NCBI GenBank assembly: GCA_002340255.1
Contig: DDLS01000152.1
Location: 1-41,269 of the forward strand
Direction: 5' to 3'
From: Cyanobacteria bacterium UBA2566
GTDB lineage: Bacteria > Cyanobacteriota > Cyanobacteriia > Cyanobacteriales > Desertifilaceae
Length of the DNA stretch: 41,269 nt
Shown: one piece after another, positions 32,453 through 41,229 of the stretch
Layout of the letters: the number at the start of each line of letters is the position of its first letter
Position numbering within the stretch: the stretch's first letter is position 1
Program-made: the position numbers and the translations under genes
The notes under the pieces: model-generated
Database searches by the model: none
What the model was told of the DNA's origin: nothing
What the model saw: the letters and a program-made list of their open reading frames with translations, nothing else

Positions 32453-33616
32453 TTACAGACTTTGCACAAATTTACTTAACCGCTCCATGCCTTTTTCGAT
32501 GGAAGTCATATCCGTGGCATAGGAAAGGCGAATATGATCGTCGGCACCAAAGGCAACACCGGGAATGGTCGCTACATTATAGTTATCTAGGAACTGAGTG
32601 CAGAAATCGGTGGATTTAAGACCCGCTTCGCCGATGTTGACATAGACATAAAACGCGCCTTTGGGTTCACTCACAGATAACTTGGGAATGGCTTGAATGC
32701 GCTCAATAATTACTTTGCGCCGTTCATCAAAGGCAAGGCGCATTTTTTCTACACAGTCTTGGGAAGATTCCAAAGCGGCGATCGCCCCATATTGGGCAAA
32801 GGTGCAAACGTTTGAGGTACTATGACCTTGAATGGTATTGCAGGCCTTAATCAGTTCCACAGGGGCCGCCAAATAGCCAACTCGCCAACCCGTCATCGCA
32901 TAGGCTTTGGCAAACCCATTACTAATAATGGTGCGCTCAAACGCTTCTGGACTCGCAGCGCCAATACTCAGATGAACGGCTCCATCATAGAGAATTTTTT
33001 CATAAATCTCGTCGGAGACCACCCACAGATTATTTTTGACCACCACTTCCGCTAAAGCCTTGATTTCTTCTGGAGTGTAAACCATTCCCGTGGGGTTCGA
33101 GGGGGAGTTGAGAACAAACAGTTTGGTATTGGGGGTAATAGCGTTTTGCAATTGTTCTGGCGTAATTTTGTAACCAGTAGCTGCCTCTGTCGTCACTAAA
33201 ACCGATTTTCCTCCGGCTAAAGCAACCATTTCTGGATAACTCACCCAATAGGGAATGGGAATAATCACCTCATCTCCCGGTTCAATCAAGGCCATCATCA
33301 GGTTATAGAGAGAATGTTTCCCCCCATTGGTGACAATGATATTTTCGGGTTGGTAGTTGAGATTGTTATCTTTCTTTAACTTTTTGACGATCGCCTCTTT
33401 CAGCTTGGGTTCTCCTGATGCTGGGCCATATTTGGTTTTCCCTTCATCAAGAGCTTTTTGTGCAGCCGCTTTAATGTGGTCGGGGGTATCAAAGTCTGGT
33501 TCTCCAGCACTAAAGCTACACACATCTAACCCGGAAGCTTTCATTTTCTTGGCTTTAGCGCTGATCGCTAAGGTTAATGAGGGGGTTACTTGTGCTACAC
33601 GAGATGCTAACTTCAT
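32453..33616 (-). CDS. aspC: aspartate aminotransferase (class I, Ib-type)
   Basis: 387 aa from ATG 33616 (MKLASRVAQVTPS), with GGAG 7 nt before it; the frame extends upstream without homology. PLP-dependent enzyme that interconverts aspartate and oxaloacetate; related cyanobacterial enzymes also act on prephenate. The PLP Lys237 lies in NGFAKAYAMTGWRVGY. SPSNPTG (171-177) and SDEIYEKILYDG are the expected active-site strands. It is convergent with the holin-like gene across the palindrome at 32395-32429. Confidence 0.93.
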   Translation of the reverse strand: MKLASRVAQVTPSLTLAISAKAKKMKASGLDVCSFSAGEPDFDTPDHIKAAAQKALDEGKTKYGPASGEPKLKEAIVKKLKKDNNLNYQPENIIVTNGGKHSLYNLMMALIEPGDEVIIPIPYWVSYPEMVALAGGKSVLVTTEAATGYKITPEQLQNAITPNTKLFVLNSPSNPTGMVYTPEEIKALAEVVVKNNLWVVSDEIYEKILYDGAVHLSIGAASPEAFERTIISNGFAKAYAMTGWRVGYLAAPVELIKACNTIQGHSTSNVCTFAQYGAIAALESSQDCVEKMRLAFDERRKVIIERIQAIPKLSVSEPKGAFYVYVNIGEAGLKSTDFCTQFLDNYNVATIPGVAFGADDHIRLSYATDMTSIEKGMERLSKFVQSL

Positions 33617-33917
33617 AGTTGCTCCAGATCCTTCTTTTATGTTGATTAAGGGCGATACTCCTGCCCAGTCGCTTCGCGACCGCCAACTGTCTATTCTGGC
33701 AGAGAATATCACTTTGCCTAGAGAGATTCAACTTTTTTTAGCCTTTGAGTTTGTAACGTAATTCTTACATTCGGTAATCCAAGTTACTAATACTTGTGTG
33801 AAGTTAATTTAAATAAAAACTGGAAACGCAAGGTTTTTTGAACTGATGTGTGGAAAGTCCCTGAACTGACCCAATTTGCTGCACACTATTGTTTATTTCT
33901 CGACAGGAGTTGTCGTT
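33617..33917. other. divergent spacer between aspC and the J-domain gene
   Basis: About 300 bp with no convincing gene. The open frames here are extensions of aspC or short antisense frames. An AT-rich stretch at about 33780-33830 probably holds the promoter for the J-domain gene. I see no other recognisable site. Confidence 0.5.
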
Positions 33918-34292
33918 ATGCGTCACTTACATCACTGTTATGAGATTTTAGAAGTGGCTCCTAACGCTAGTTTGGAGGAAATTCACCAAAACTACAAGGA
34001 TTTAGTGATGGTCTGGCATCCCGACCGTTTTGTTCATAATCCCCGCCTTTATCACAAAGCCCAAGAAAAAATAAAACAACTCAATGAAGCCTACGAGCAG
34101 TTGAAGTCTCAAAGAAATTTAGTGATGGCATCAGTACATCAGAGCGATCGCGCCTGGGCAAGGGCAAAACCCTCTGCACCAAACCCTTATGAGCCATCTG
34201 GCTTTTCCCAAGCTAGAAGAGAAGATTATAACCGGGCATTAGATGACTATATTCGTCATCATAGCCGAGATATGCAAAACTGGTTAGATTAG
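33918..34292 (+). CDS. J-domain (DnaJ-like) small protein
   Basis: 124 aa. The J domain covers about 5-63: CYEILEVAPNASLEEI, the essential HPD tripeptide at 34-36 (MVWHPDRF) and helix IV-like KIKQLNEAYEQLKSQ. The domain stimulates DnaK-type ATPases. No zinc or C-terminal DnaJ domains follow; the rest is a polar tail. The start is ATG 33918 with AGGAG 8-9 nt upstream; an earlier TTG is not favoured. No hsp70 gene is nearby. Confidence 0.88.
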   Translation: MRHLHHCYEILEVAPNASLEEIHQNYKDLVMVWHPDRFVHNPRLYHKAQEKIKQLNEAYEQLKSQRNLVMASVHQSDRAWARAKPSAPNPYEPSGFSQARREDYNRALDDYIRHHSRDMQNWLD

Positions 34293-34310
34293 ACTTTTTG
34301 TAGAAGTCAG

Positions 34311-34352
34311 GCAATAGAGAGGGAATAGGTAGCAATAGAGAGGGAATAGGTA
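34311..34352. repeat. 21-bp perfect tandem duplication
   Basis: The 21-bp unit beginning GCAATAGAGAGGG occurs twice head to tail (34311-34331, 34332-34352) between the J-domain and VOC genes, directly upstream of the VOC gene. Confidence 0.85.
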
Positions 34353-34371
34353 AGAGTCTATTCGTCGCGCA

Positions 34372-34731
34372 ATGGTGATGTCAGAACTTTGGGTAACGAT
34401 CGCAACCGAGAATGTAGAAACCTTAAGGGATTTTTATAGTTGTGTGCTGAACACTCAAGCACAGCGAGAAATTCCAGGGGTGTATGCGGAATTTGTCATT
34501 GGGGGGTTGCGCTTGGGATTATTTCGACCCCGCGATCGCCAAGAATTTCACTCTTCTACCCCAGGAGCCATGAGTTTATGTTTAGAAGTCGAGGATATTG
34601 AGGACGCGATCATCGGTCTCAGTCATTTAGGTTACCCTCCTCCTGGAGCCATTCAAACCGCTTCCCATGGCCGAGAAATTTATGCCTATGATCCGGATGG
34701 GAATCGCTTGATTATTCATGAAAATTTGTAA
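34372..34731 (+). CDS. VOC-superfamily (glyoxalase/bleomycin-resistance-like) protein
   Basis: 119 aa (or 117 from the ATG at 34378), one VOC module. It begins with the strand WVTIATENVETLRDFYSCVL and ends with AYDPDGNRLIIHEN, which carries the metal-ligand glutamate position. Such proteins bind metals or small molecules as dimers; the substrate is unknown. No SD precedes either start. Confidence 0.8.
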   Translation: MVMSELWVTIATENVETLRDFYSCVLNTQAQREIPGVYAEFVIGGLRLGLFRPRDRQEFHSSTPGAMSLCLEVEDIEDAIIGLSHLGYPPPGAIQTASHGREIYAYDPDGNRLIIHENL

Positions 34732-34872
34732 ATTTCCTTAAGAGATTTGGGGGCGATTGCGCCTACAGATTAGTTTTTGCACTTTAGTAAATGCTGTAAC
34801 ACTTTCTGACCAACCAGGCTGGGATAATCAACTCATACCTAATCCTAAAACATCGGTTCGGAGCGATATTAT

Positions 34873-35094
34873 ATGTCCACAGAAAATGTAGAAAAATTGC
34901 TCGAGGCGGGCGGACAAGATCCTAAAATTCGGGAAGAATACGACAAAACTCAGAGTAAAGATGAATTTGTCGAGAAGGCCAACAAGGATGGATACAAATT
35001 TACAATCGAGGAACTGAATCAGGTACTCAAGGAGTACGGCAATTCCTTTGAACTTTCGGGCTTCCCGCCCCGACGATTCATTTGGTTGAAATAA
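34873..35094 (+). CDS. Nif11-like leader-type peptide (orphan RiPP precursor-like)
   Basis: 73 aa. Residues 1-53 follow the Nif11 leader pattern: MSTENVEKLLEAGGQDPKIR, then SKDEFVEKANKDGYKFTIEEL, then NQVLKEYG. The tail of about 18 residues (SFELSGFPPRRFIWLK) differs from the leader and contains no Cys and few Ser/Thr, so it is not a typical lanthipeptide or thiopeptide core. In cyanobacteria Nif11 peptides are usually precursors beside modification enzymes; none is seen in this window. It may be a standalone Nif11 protein. No strong SD. Confidence 0.75.
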   Translation: MSTENVEKLLEAGGQDPKIREEYDKTQSKDEFVEKANKDGYKFTIEELNQVLKEYGNSFELSGFPPRRFIWLK

Positions 35095-35318
35095 CATCGA
35101 ACTGTTTGTCCCCCCTAAAGATGGGAGCGTTCTTAGCAGCCAAGCCCTGGGTTCTTAAACAAACCTCAGTTTAGTACGGCTTTACAGGAAGCCGCAGGGA
35201 CGATAGCGGTGGAAATTGGGTTAATGGTTCATCAAGATCTGTAATTTTCCTTAAGACATTGGCGACCCAACACTCTTACAATTGAGTAAAACCGTGAATC
35301 TAGCTCCCTTTGATTAAA

Positions 35319-35900
35319 ATGCCCAATTCTCCTGTCGTCTCTTATCAAATTCTCAGCGATCGCAGCCAATACAAACCTTGTAAGATCAACGTCCCCGATC
35401 TCGATCGTCCCATTGCTGCCATTCGAGTCAACCAAACCTACTATAGTCTCTTTCAAGTTATTCCAGACAGCCAACGCGCCGAAACCATCGCCGAACGCCT
35501 TACTCAGCGAGGAGATGAAGTCATGATTACCCCTACTCCCAAAGGAAGCGCCCTCTGGATCAAAGAAGCTCAAGGGTCTCCCGTTTCCCGTTCTACCCAA
35601 AAAGCACAGAACGCTCAAACCCCTGCCAAGCCTCCAGAACCACCCTATAAAATTCTCAATTCTCCAGAAGATTATCAACTTGGGTATATTCAAGTCCCTG
35701 ACTTAAATGATTCCCTAGAAGCAATTGAATGTGAGAACCAATATTACAGTCTCTTTAAGAGCTTTCCTGATATTCATCAAGCCTCAGAAATCGCTCTGCG
35801 TCTAGCCAAGAAGGGAGATAAAATCTTGATTATCCCCAACTCTCCCCAATTTACCCTTTGGATTTTAGAGCCAGATGCCCAGTGGTTAGCTTCTCGATAG
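35319..35900 (+). CDS. hypothetical protein with an internal tandem duplication
   Basis: 193 aa from ATG 35319 (a TTG three codons upstream is also open). Two halves of about 75 aa are clearly homologous: SYQILSDRSQYKPCKINVPD through TPKGSALWIKEA, and PYKILNSPEDYQLGYIQVPD through SPQFTLWILEPD, joined by a Pro/Ala/Gln-rich linker. Each half has the order I-x-VPDL, YYSLF, RL-x-K/QRGD. I do not recognise the domain; a small protein- or ligand-binding fold is possible. It converges on the GAF gene with 28 bp between stops. Confidence 0.6.
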   Translation: MPNSPVVSYQILSDRSQYKPCKINVPDLDRPIAAIRVNQTYYSLFQVIPDSQRAETIAERLTQRGDEVMITPTPKGSALWIKEAQGSPVSRSTQKAQNAQTPAKPPEPPYKILNSPEDYQLGYIQVPDLNDSLEAIECENQYYSLFKSFPDIHQASEIALRLAKKGDKILIIPNSPQFTLWILEPDAQWLASR

Positions 35901-35928
35901 ACGGAGTAAGCTAGAGTAGACGCAACCT

Positions 35929-38772
35929 TTAACTGTCCTCTAAAATTCCCGGTAATACTTCTCCTACTTGGGTATTTAGCACTTCCATATCCTCTTGATC
36001 TTTAGCACTAAAACTGGTCTTAAATTGCTCGGGTGCTTGGGGCCAAGTGCTAGGATCGTAGGCTGGAAATTGTCCGGGTTTGCGTTTATTCACTAACTGG
36101 GTGACTCCCAAGGGTTCCCCATCTTTGGATAACACTGGCATACAAAGCAAACTAGACGTTCTATAGCCGGTTTTTTTATCCGTTTGTTGGGCAATTTCCG
36201 ACCCCGGATAATCGTATAAGTCAAAGGGAATATTTAAGGGTTGTCCTGTCAGAGCAACACGACCGGCAAACCCTTCTCCCATGGGAATGCGAATATCAAT
36301 TAAGGAGCCATCGCTTTGAGGTAATTTAGTCCATAGTTGTTTATTGACTCGATCAATTAACCAAAGGGTAGAGCGGTCAGCATCGGTTAGGGTTTTGGCG
36401 GCTTGCATCACATTACGAATGATCTCTTCTGCGGAACTACTACTGCTTTTAATCAGATTAATCGCGTGAGTTAATGGATCGACAGTTAGACCCGATTTTT
36501 TCAAGGTGGGGATGTCAGTATAGAAGGATTGGAAGCCTTGGAGAATGGGGGAGATCAGTTGGGTATACTCTTGCAGGAGATCGGCATCGGCGCGGTTAAA
36601 GCCTTTGGGATCGAGATGACCTTCCGTCTGTTTGTTAAATAAGCGAACGACTCCGACGACTTCCTTCTGATCGTTGACTAGGGGAAATAAGAATAACTGG
36701 CTATAATTAGCGATTTTACCAGCTCCTTGAATGACTAAGGGATCGGCTAAATTTCCCAGTTTATTGGTTCCTTTAAATTCTTGGCTACTGATTATGGTTT
36801 TGGCTAACCCTTGCTCTGTCGAAACAGTAACTAATTTAGGTTTTTTCTGGGCATCTAAAATGGCAGACCAGAGGTTATTTTGGCTAGAATCCAGAATAAA
36901 TAATGTGGCTTTTGCCACTCCGATTGCCTGTTCTACAGAAGTGTGCAGGGGTTGGAGAAAATGAGCTAAAGAGTGGTAAGCGGCTTCCTGGTTGGATGCT
37001 CGATCCAGCTCCATTTGACTGAGTAAAACTAAGCTTTGCTGGGTCACCTCAGTGGGATTAATTTGCGCTTGTTTCTTCAAGCTTTCATGGCTTCTAATGA
37101 ACTGGAGTAGTACCGCTACCCGTTCATTAAATAACTGCATCGTTTGTTGATCGTTGCGGTCAAAACTGGCTTTTAAATAATCAGGAACTGCTGGCCAATC
37201 CTCTTTGTTATATTCGGGATGATTACCTGGCTTACGCTTATTGACTAATTGGGTAATACCGAGTAATTCGCCTTCCGGACTTTCGATTGGCATACAGAGT
37301 AAACTACACGTCCGATAGCGAGTTTGAGAATCGGTGCGTTTTGCATTTTCAGCATTGGGGTCATTGTAGAGATCAAAGGGAATATTCAAGGTGTGCCGGG
37401 CTTGGGCAACTTCACCAACAAATCCTACTCCGATCGCACATCGAATTCTCCCTTTTCCAGGTAACTCTGTCCATAAATCCCCAGCTTGAGGGTCATGTAA
37501 CCAGAGAGTAGAGCGGTCAGCATTCATCAGTTTTTTGGCCGTATTCATCACCCGATGTAATACGGTTTGAGTGTCTAAGTTAATCTGATCGAGCGATCGC
37601 GTTGCTTCCGTAAGTGCTGCCGTTGCCCGTAACTTTTTAGTCGCTTTATAGGACGATTGACACGCTTGCAGAATCTGACGAATGGGAAGCACACATTTAA
37701 CTAAGCGCTCTAAATCTTTGCGGGTAAACCCTTGAACTGGACGCGAGGGACTATTGGGGATTTTGGGTGCAATTTTATTGAGCAGTTGAATCACCGCTAC
37801 CACATTCTTTTGCTCATCTAAAATTGGAAAGGCTAAAATATTGCGAGTGCGATAATTATACTTTTGATCGTATTCTTTCACCAACTTACATCTCGGATCG
37901 TCATACACATTGTTGGGAATATTAATCACCCGCTTGAGTTGGGCGACTCCTCCAGCAATGCCTTCGCCAACCCGGACATGAATATCGAGGAATTCACCCT
38001 GTTCATTTTGAGCCACCAAAGACCATAACTCTGTTTTTTCATCATTGAGCAAAAAGATGGTAGTCCGCTCGGCCCGGAGCAACTGGCCGACGGTAGAAGT
38101 CACATCTCGCAGCACTTCATATAGGGCTTGGGCCGATTGATGGCCTTCTTCGGGGGTTTGTCCTTCTGAAAGGAAATCGACTTGAGAAACCAGTAATTTC
38201 CGCTCGAGTTGGGTAAAGGTTTTCAGGAATTCGGTTTCATCGACTTCTAACTCGGTTTCAATGGTTTCGATCGCCTTCTCAACCCACTGAGCATTAAAAA
38301 TTCCGGCATAGATACGGTTATGGATTAATAAACGCCCTTGTTCGCGCATGGCTAATCCCATGGTCCGTAACTCGCGCTGTTCCGGACTCTCATTAGCCGG
38401 TATCCCTTTGTCTGCTAATACTTGTTCATACAGTCGAAGCAAGTTCAAGGTTGCCGGTTGGGGTTGTAAGAGGCGATCGCGAATACTGCGTAAATGTTTT
38501 AATTCTTCATTGTTTTCCCAATTCTGAATTAATTCCCTTTGCACTAACTTAGAAATCCATTCTTCTTCGCGAGCCACGATTGGTACATCCTCAGAATCTG
38601 CGATCGCCTGACAAACGGCTATTGTCAATAGAGGGTGAGCAGCCGTCCAGAAAAATATCGTCGAAATCAGAGTACGATAATTCCGGGTTTTGGCTCTCAT
38701 TCCCCTGGCCAAATCCAGGCCAGTAGCGTATTTTGAAGAAGGAGTCAGGGAGTGGCTCTCATTGGCGATCAT
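35929..38772 (-). CDS. four-GAF-domain protein with an AAA-like N-terminal remnant
   Basis: 947 aa from ATG 38772; an ATG at 38868 is also open but would overlap the aroE start. The N-terminus (GMRAKTRNYRTLISTIFFWTA, AHPLLTIAVCQ, QNWENNEELKHLRSIRDRLL) resembles the segment after the ATPase of cyanobacterial AAA-like proteins, without the ATPase itself. Four GAF domains follow, the second and fourth near copies (ADRSTLWL, LNIPFDLY, TQLVNKRKPG). Each ends in a cyclic-nucleotide-binding-like NK...F-x3-D pattern (GFTRKDLE, SFDRNDQQ, GFNRADAD, SFSAKDQE). There is no catalytic output domain, so it may be a sensor or scaffold. Confidence 0.75.
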   Translation of the reverse strand: MIANESHSLTPSSKYATGLDLARGMRAKTRNYRTLISTIFFWTAAHPLLTIAVCQAIADSEDVPIVAREEEWISKLVQRELIQNWENNEELKHLRSIRDRLLQPQPATLNLLRLYEQVLADKGIPANESPEQRELRTMGLAMREQGRLLIHNRIYAGIFNAQWVEKAIETIETELEVDETEFLKTFTQLERKLLVSQVDFLSEGQTPEEGHQSAQALYEVLRDVTSTVGQLLRAERTTIFLLNDEKTELWSLVAQNEQGEFLDIHVRVGEGIAGGVAQLKRVINIPNNVYDDPRCKLVKEYDQKYNYRTRNILAFPILDEQKNVVAVIQLLNKIAPKIPNSPSRPVQGFTRKDLERLVKCVLPIRQILQACQSSYKATKKLRATAALTEATRSLDQINLDTQTVLHRVMNTAKKLMNADRSTLWLHDPQAGDLWTELPGKGRIRCAIGVGFVGEVAQARHTLNIPFDLYNDPNAENAKRTDSQTRYRTCSLLCMPIESPEGELLGITQLVNKRKPGNHPEYNKEDWPAVPDYLKASFDRNDQQTMQLFNERVAVLLQFIRSHESLKKQAQINPTEVTQQSLVLLSQMELDRASNQEAAYHSLAHFLQPLHTSVEQAIGVAKATLFILDSSQNNLWSAILDAQKKPKLVTVSTEQGLAKTIISSQEFKGTNKLGNLADPLVIQGAGKIANYSQLFLFPLVNDQKEVVGVVRLFNKQTEGHLDPKGFNRADADLLQEYTQLISPILQGFQSFYTDIPTLKKSGLTVDPLTHAINLIKSSSSSAEEIIRNVMQAAKTLTDADRSTLWLIDRVNKQLWTKLPQSDGSLIDIRIPMGEGFAGRVALTGQPLNIPFDLYDYPGSEIAQQTDKKTGYRTSSLLCMPVLSKDGEPLGVTQLVNKRKPGQFPAYDPSTWPQAPEQFKTSFSAKDQEDMEVLNTQVGEVLPGILEDS

Positions 38773-38866
38773 ATCGTGCAACCCGATCTGAATGGATTTA
38801 GCTATGCAATCAATCTCAATGATACCCTGATTGTACAAGGCCTTCTTTTGGCAAGAGATTAAACCC

Positions 38867-39712
38867 ATGCAAGAGATTCAAGGAACCACCCGTTTACTGG
38901 GTATTATTGGCGATCCGATTAAGCATTCGCGATCGCCGGTGATGCAAAATGCCGCCCTTTCCCATCTAGGCGCTGATTATGTCTATGTCCCCTTTCCTGT
39001 TATCAAAGACCAATTGGAGGTTGTCTTACAGGGATTTCAAGCGGTTGGGGTGGTTGGGTTTAATGTCACTATTCCCCACAAAAGAGCAATTATGCCCTAT
39101 CTCTCCCAAATTTCCCCAGTTGCCCAAGCTGTGGGTGCAGTGAATACGGTTTGGCGAACGGAACGGGGATGGGAAGGAACCAATACGGATGTTTTGGGAT
39201 TTATTGCTCCTTTGAAAGAGGAGCATCAGAAGTGGTCTAATGCACAAGTGGTGATTTTAGGCAATGGCGGATCGGCGCGAGCGGTGGTTGCTGGTTGTTT
39301 GGAGTTAGGGGTTGAGCGATTGCATGTGGTAGGGCGTAATCTTGAGCGTTTGCAAGCCTTTCAACAGAGTTGGTCAAGTCCTGTGATGATTCATCAATGG
39401 CCTGAGTTACCGGATTTATTATCGGAAACGACAGTATTGGTCAATACTACACCCATCGGTATGTCTCCTAATGTCAATGAGACTCCGGTAGATCGGGAAC
39501 TCTTGGCTCGGTTGCCTCAAGGAGCCATATTATATGATTTAATTTATAATCCTCGTCCGACTCGTTTTTTACAATTGGGGAGAGAGATCGATCGGCTCAC
39601 AATTGATGGCACAGAAATGTTAGTTCAGCAAGGAGCAGCCGCTCTACAATTATGGCTTGATGAACCCACTCCGGTTGGGGTGATGCGTCAAGCGCTCTTG
39701 GATGCTTTGTAA
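38867..39712 (+). CDS. aroE: shikimate dehydrogenase
   Basis: 281 aa from ATG 38867 (MQEIQGTTRLLGIIG); the frame extends to 38831 but that start would overlap the GAF gene more. NADP-dependent reduction of 3-dehydroshikimate in aromatic amino acid synthesis. IGDPIKHSRSP (14-24), NVTIPHK with catalytic Lys72 and the cofactor loop GNGGSARAVV are present. It is divergent from the four-GAF gene, and if that gene starts at 38868 both starts would fall in one CATG. Confidence 0.95.
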   Translation: MQEIQGTTRLLGIIGDPIKHSRSPVMQNAALSHLGADYVYVPFPVIKDQLEVVLQGFQAVGVVGFNVTIPHKRAIMPYLSQISPVAQAVGAVNTVWRTERGWEGTNTDVLGFIAPLKEEHQKWSNAQVVILGNGGSARAVVAGCLELGVERLHVVGRNLERLQAFQQSWSSPVMIHQWPELPDLLSETTVLVNTTPIGMSPNVNETPVDRELLARLPQGAILYDLIYNPRPTRFLQLGREIDRLTIDGTEMLVQQGAAALQLWLDEPTPVGVMRQALLDAL

Positions 39713-39767
39713 ACAGGCAATAGGGAAAATAGATATCTAGTCAATAATCGTTTGAAGAGGACTGAGT

Positions 39768-40334
39768 ATGACAATTTCTAGTGTTGCTAAAGTCTGGACA
39801 GATGATGAGTTTATGGCGCTACCCGGTGATGAGCATCGTTACGAGTTGGTGAATGGGGAGTTAGTCGATATGGGAAATTCGGGAATGGAGCATGGCTATG
39901 TGGCCTGTCTTTTGGTCGCTGAATTGATGGCTTTTGTGCGCCAAAATAGATTAGGGGCGGTGTGTGATTCGAGTACCGCATTTACCTTAAAAGAGGGGAA
40001 TCGGCGATCGCCCGATATTTCTTTTATCAGTCGTGACAGATTGAAGGGATTAAGCCGTCCACCCCGTGGATTTTTTCAGGGATCGCCCGATATAGGAGTG
40101 GAAATTTTGTCCCCAGGAAATACAGTAGAGGAAATGCATACCAAGATCGTAGAGTATTTCCAGAATCAGACGCGCCTGTTGTGGATGATTCATCCTGATG
40201 AACGGTATATCTTGGTTTATCATTCTCCTGAGCCAGATCGTCTCTTGCGGGTGGGAGATACACTTGATGGAGAGGATGTGATAGTGGGGTTTTCGATGGC
40301 AGTATCAGACTTATTCGAGCCATGGGATTTTTAA
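39768..40334 (+). CDS. Uma2-family (DUF820) putative endonuclease
   Basis: 188 aa. A standard Uma2 domain: Asp83 in RSPDISFI, Glu112 in GVEILSP and Lys126 in HTKIVEYF, with a start DDEFMALPGDEHRYELVNGE. GAGGA at about 39756 is a good SD. It is more canonical than the Uma2 at 27014 and is not a recent copy of it. Predicted nuclease of unknown target. Confidence 0.87.
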   Translation: MTISSVAKVWTDDEFMALPGDEHRYELVNGELVDMGNSGMEHGYVACLLVAELMAFVRQNRLGAVCDSSTAFTLKEGNRRSPDISFISRDRLKGLSRPPRGFFQGSPDIGVEILSPGNTVEEMHTKIVEYFQNQTRLLWMIHPDERYILVYHSPEPDRLLRVGDTLDGEDVIVGFSMAVSDLFEPWDF

Positions 40335-40382
40335 TCAAGTTTTAGAAATTGTGAATGTTACGAATAGATGGAGAAACTGTAA

Positions 40383-41036
40383 ATGGGCGAAAAATTTGTG
40401 AATTATCAGGTTAAGAGTAGTTCTCTATCTGTTTTCTCTATATCTGATATATGTGAAGCCGTAAAAAAAATTACCAAAAGTCAAGCTTACATAACGCCTG
40501 AAAAGAATGGATGGTTCTCCATATACGATCGGACATCCGAGGAATTTATCTATCATGAGATAAGTGCTTTTGCACAAAAAGTATCAGAGGCACTGTCATC
40601 GACTGTATTTGCATTCATTGTATTAAGTGGGATTAACTTTATTTACTTGCTGTACGACTCTGGAGAGTTAATAGATGAATTCTATGACGATCCTGAATCA
40701 TTCACTTTTGGTTATGAATATGTTAATGATAAAATTCGGAAGCAGTTCCAAGGAAATCCTCAAAAAATCTTGACCTATTGCGTAGAAGGAACAACTCTAC
40801 AGGATCTTTTGCATTTTTTTGATATTTGCAAAAAAAACGAAATGGACCACTATGACGGTAAAAAAATACAGTACTATGGCATGGATGCTGTTGAGGAATT
40901 CGTAGTTTTTTTGGGAATTGATGAAGAAAGAGCAACAACTGGATACAAATATTTGGAGGACGATAAATTTTATGGTACGGGTTTAGAGATGGAAGATGCC
41001 GAAGATTTTATATTAGTAGAAGCCTCATCTATCTAA
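40383..41036 (+). CDS. AT-rich orphan gene of unknown function
   Basis: 217 aa. The sequence is richer in A and T than its neighbours (many AAA, ATA and TTT codons), a sign of horizontal acquisition. The protein is acidic with a hydrophobic strand region (TVFAFIVLSGINFIYLLYDSGELIDEF) and a DDPESF motif. It vaguely resembles small proteins with a hydrophobic strand then LYDNG-LIDEF that I recall as immunity- or SUKH-like, but I would not name a family. A start at ATG 40383 is supported by its position only. Confidence 0.55.
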   Translation: MGEKFVNYQVKSSSLSVFSISDICEAVKKITKSQAYITPEKNGWFSIYDRTSEEFIYHEISAFAQKVSEALSSTVFAFIVLSGINFIYLLYDSGELIDEFYDDPESFTFGYEYVNDKIRKQFQGNPQKILTYCVEGTTLQDLLHFFDICKKNEMDHYDGKKIQYYGMDAVEEFVVFLGIDEERATTGYKYLEDDKFYGTGLEMEDAEDFILVEASSI

Positions 41037-41177
41037 TTGCCACCCGATCGCTGTTAAAGAATGCCATTGTTCAGCAGAATCCTAGAAATATAGCGTTTCT
41101 CTCTTCTATGAGGTACAGCTTGAAGCCTTAGAACCTAAGCTATACACGCTATTGCTAGAGAGCCTATTGCCTAGCAC

Positions 41178-41229
41178 GAAGCGCTACAGAGGTATGGCTG
41201 GTATCTTTCAAAAATCACAGCGCTTTGCG
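41178..41229. repeat. inverted AGCGCT motif in the window-end spacer
   Basis: GAAGCGCTACAG at about 41179-41190 and ACAGCGCTTTGCG at 41217-41229 form an inverted pair; the rest of 41037-41269 shows no gene. TGAGGTACAG also occurs twice here (about 41109 and 41235). It belongs to the same short palindrome type as 21445 and 25806. Confidence 0.4.

Noticed and set aside
34828..35097. 89-codon minus-strand frame
   Set aside because: Antisense to the Nif11-like gene, whose leader pattern is convincing.
35232..35693. 153-codon minus-strand frame
   Set aside because: Antisense to the duplicated hypothetical gene, which has clear internal homology on the plus strand.
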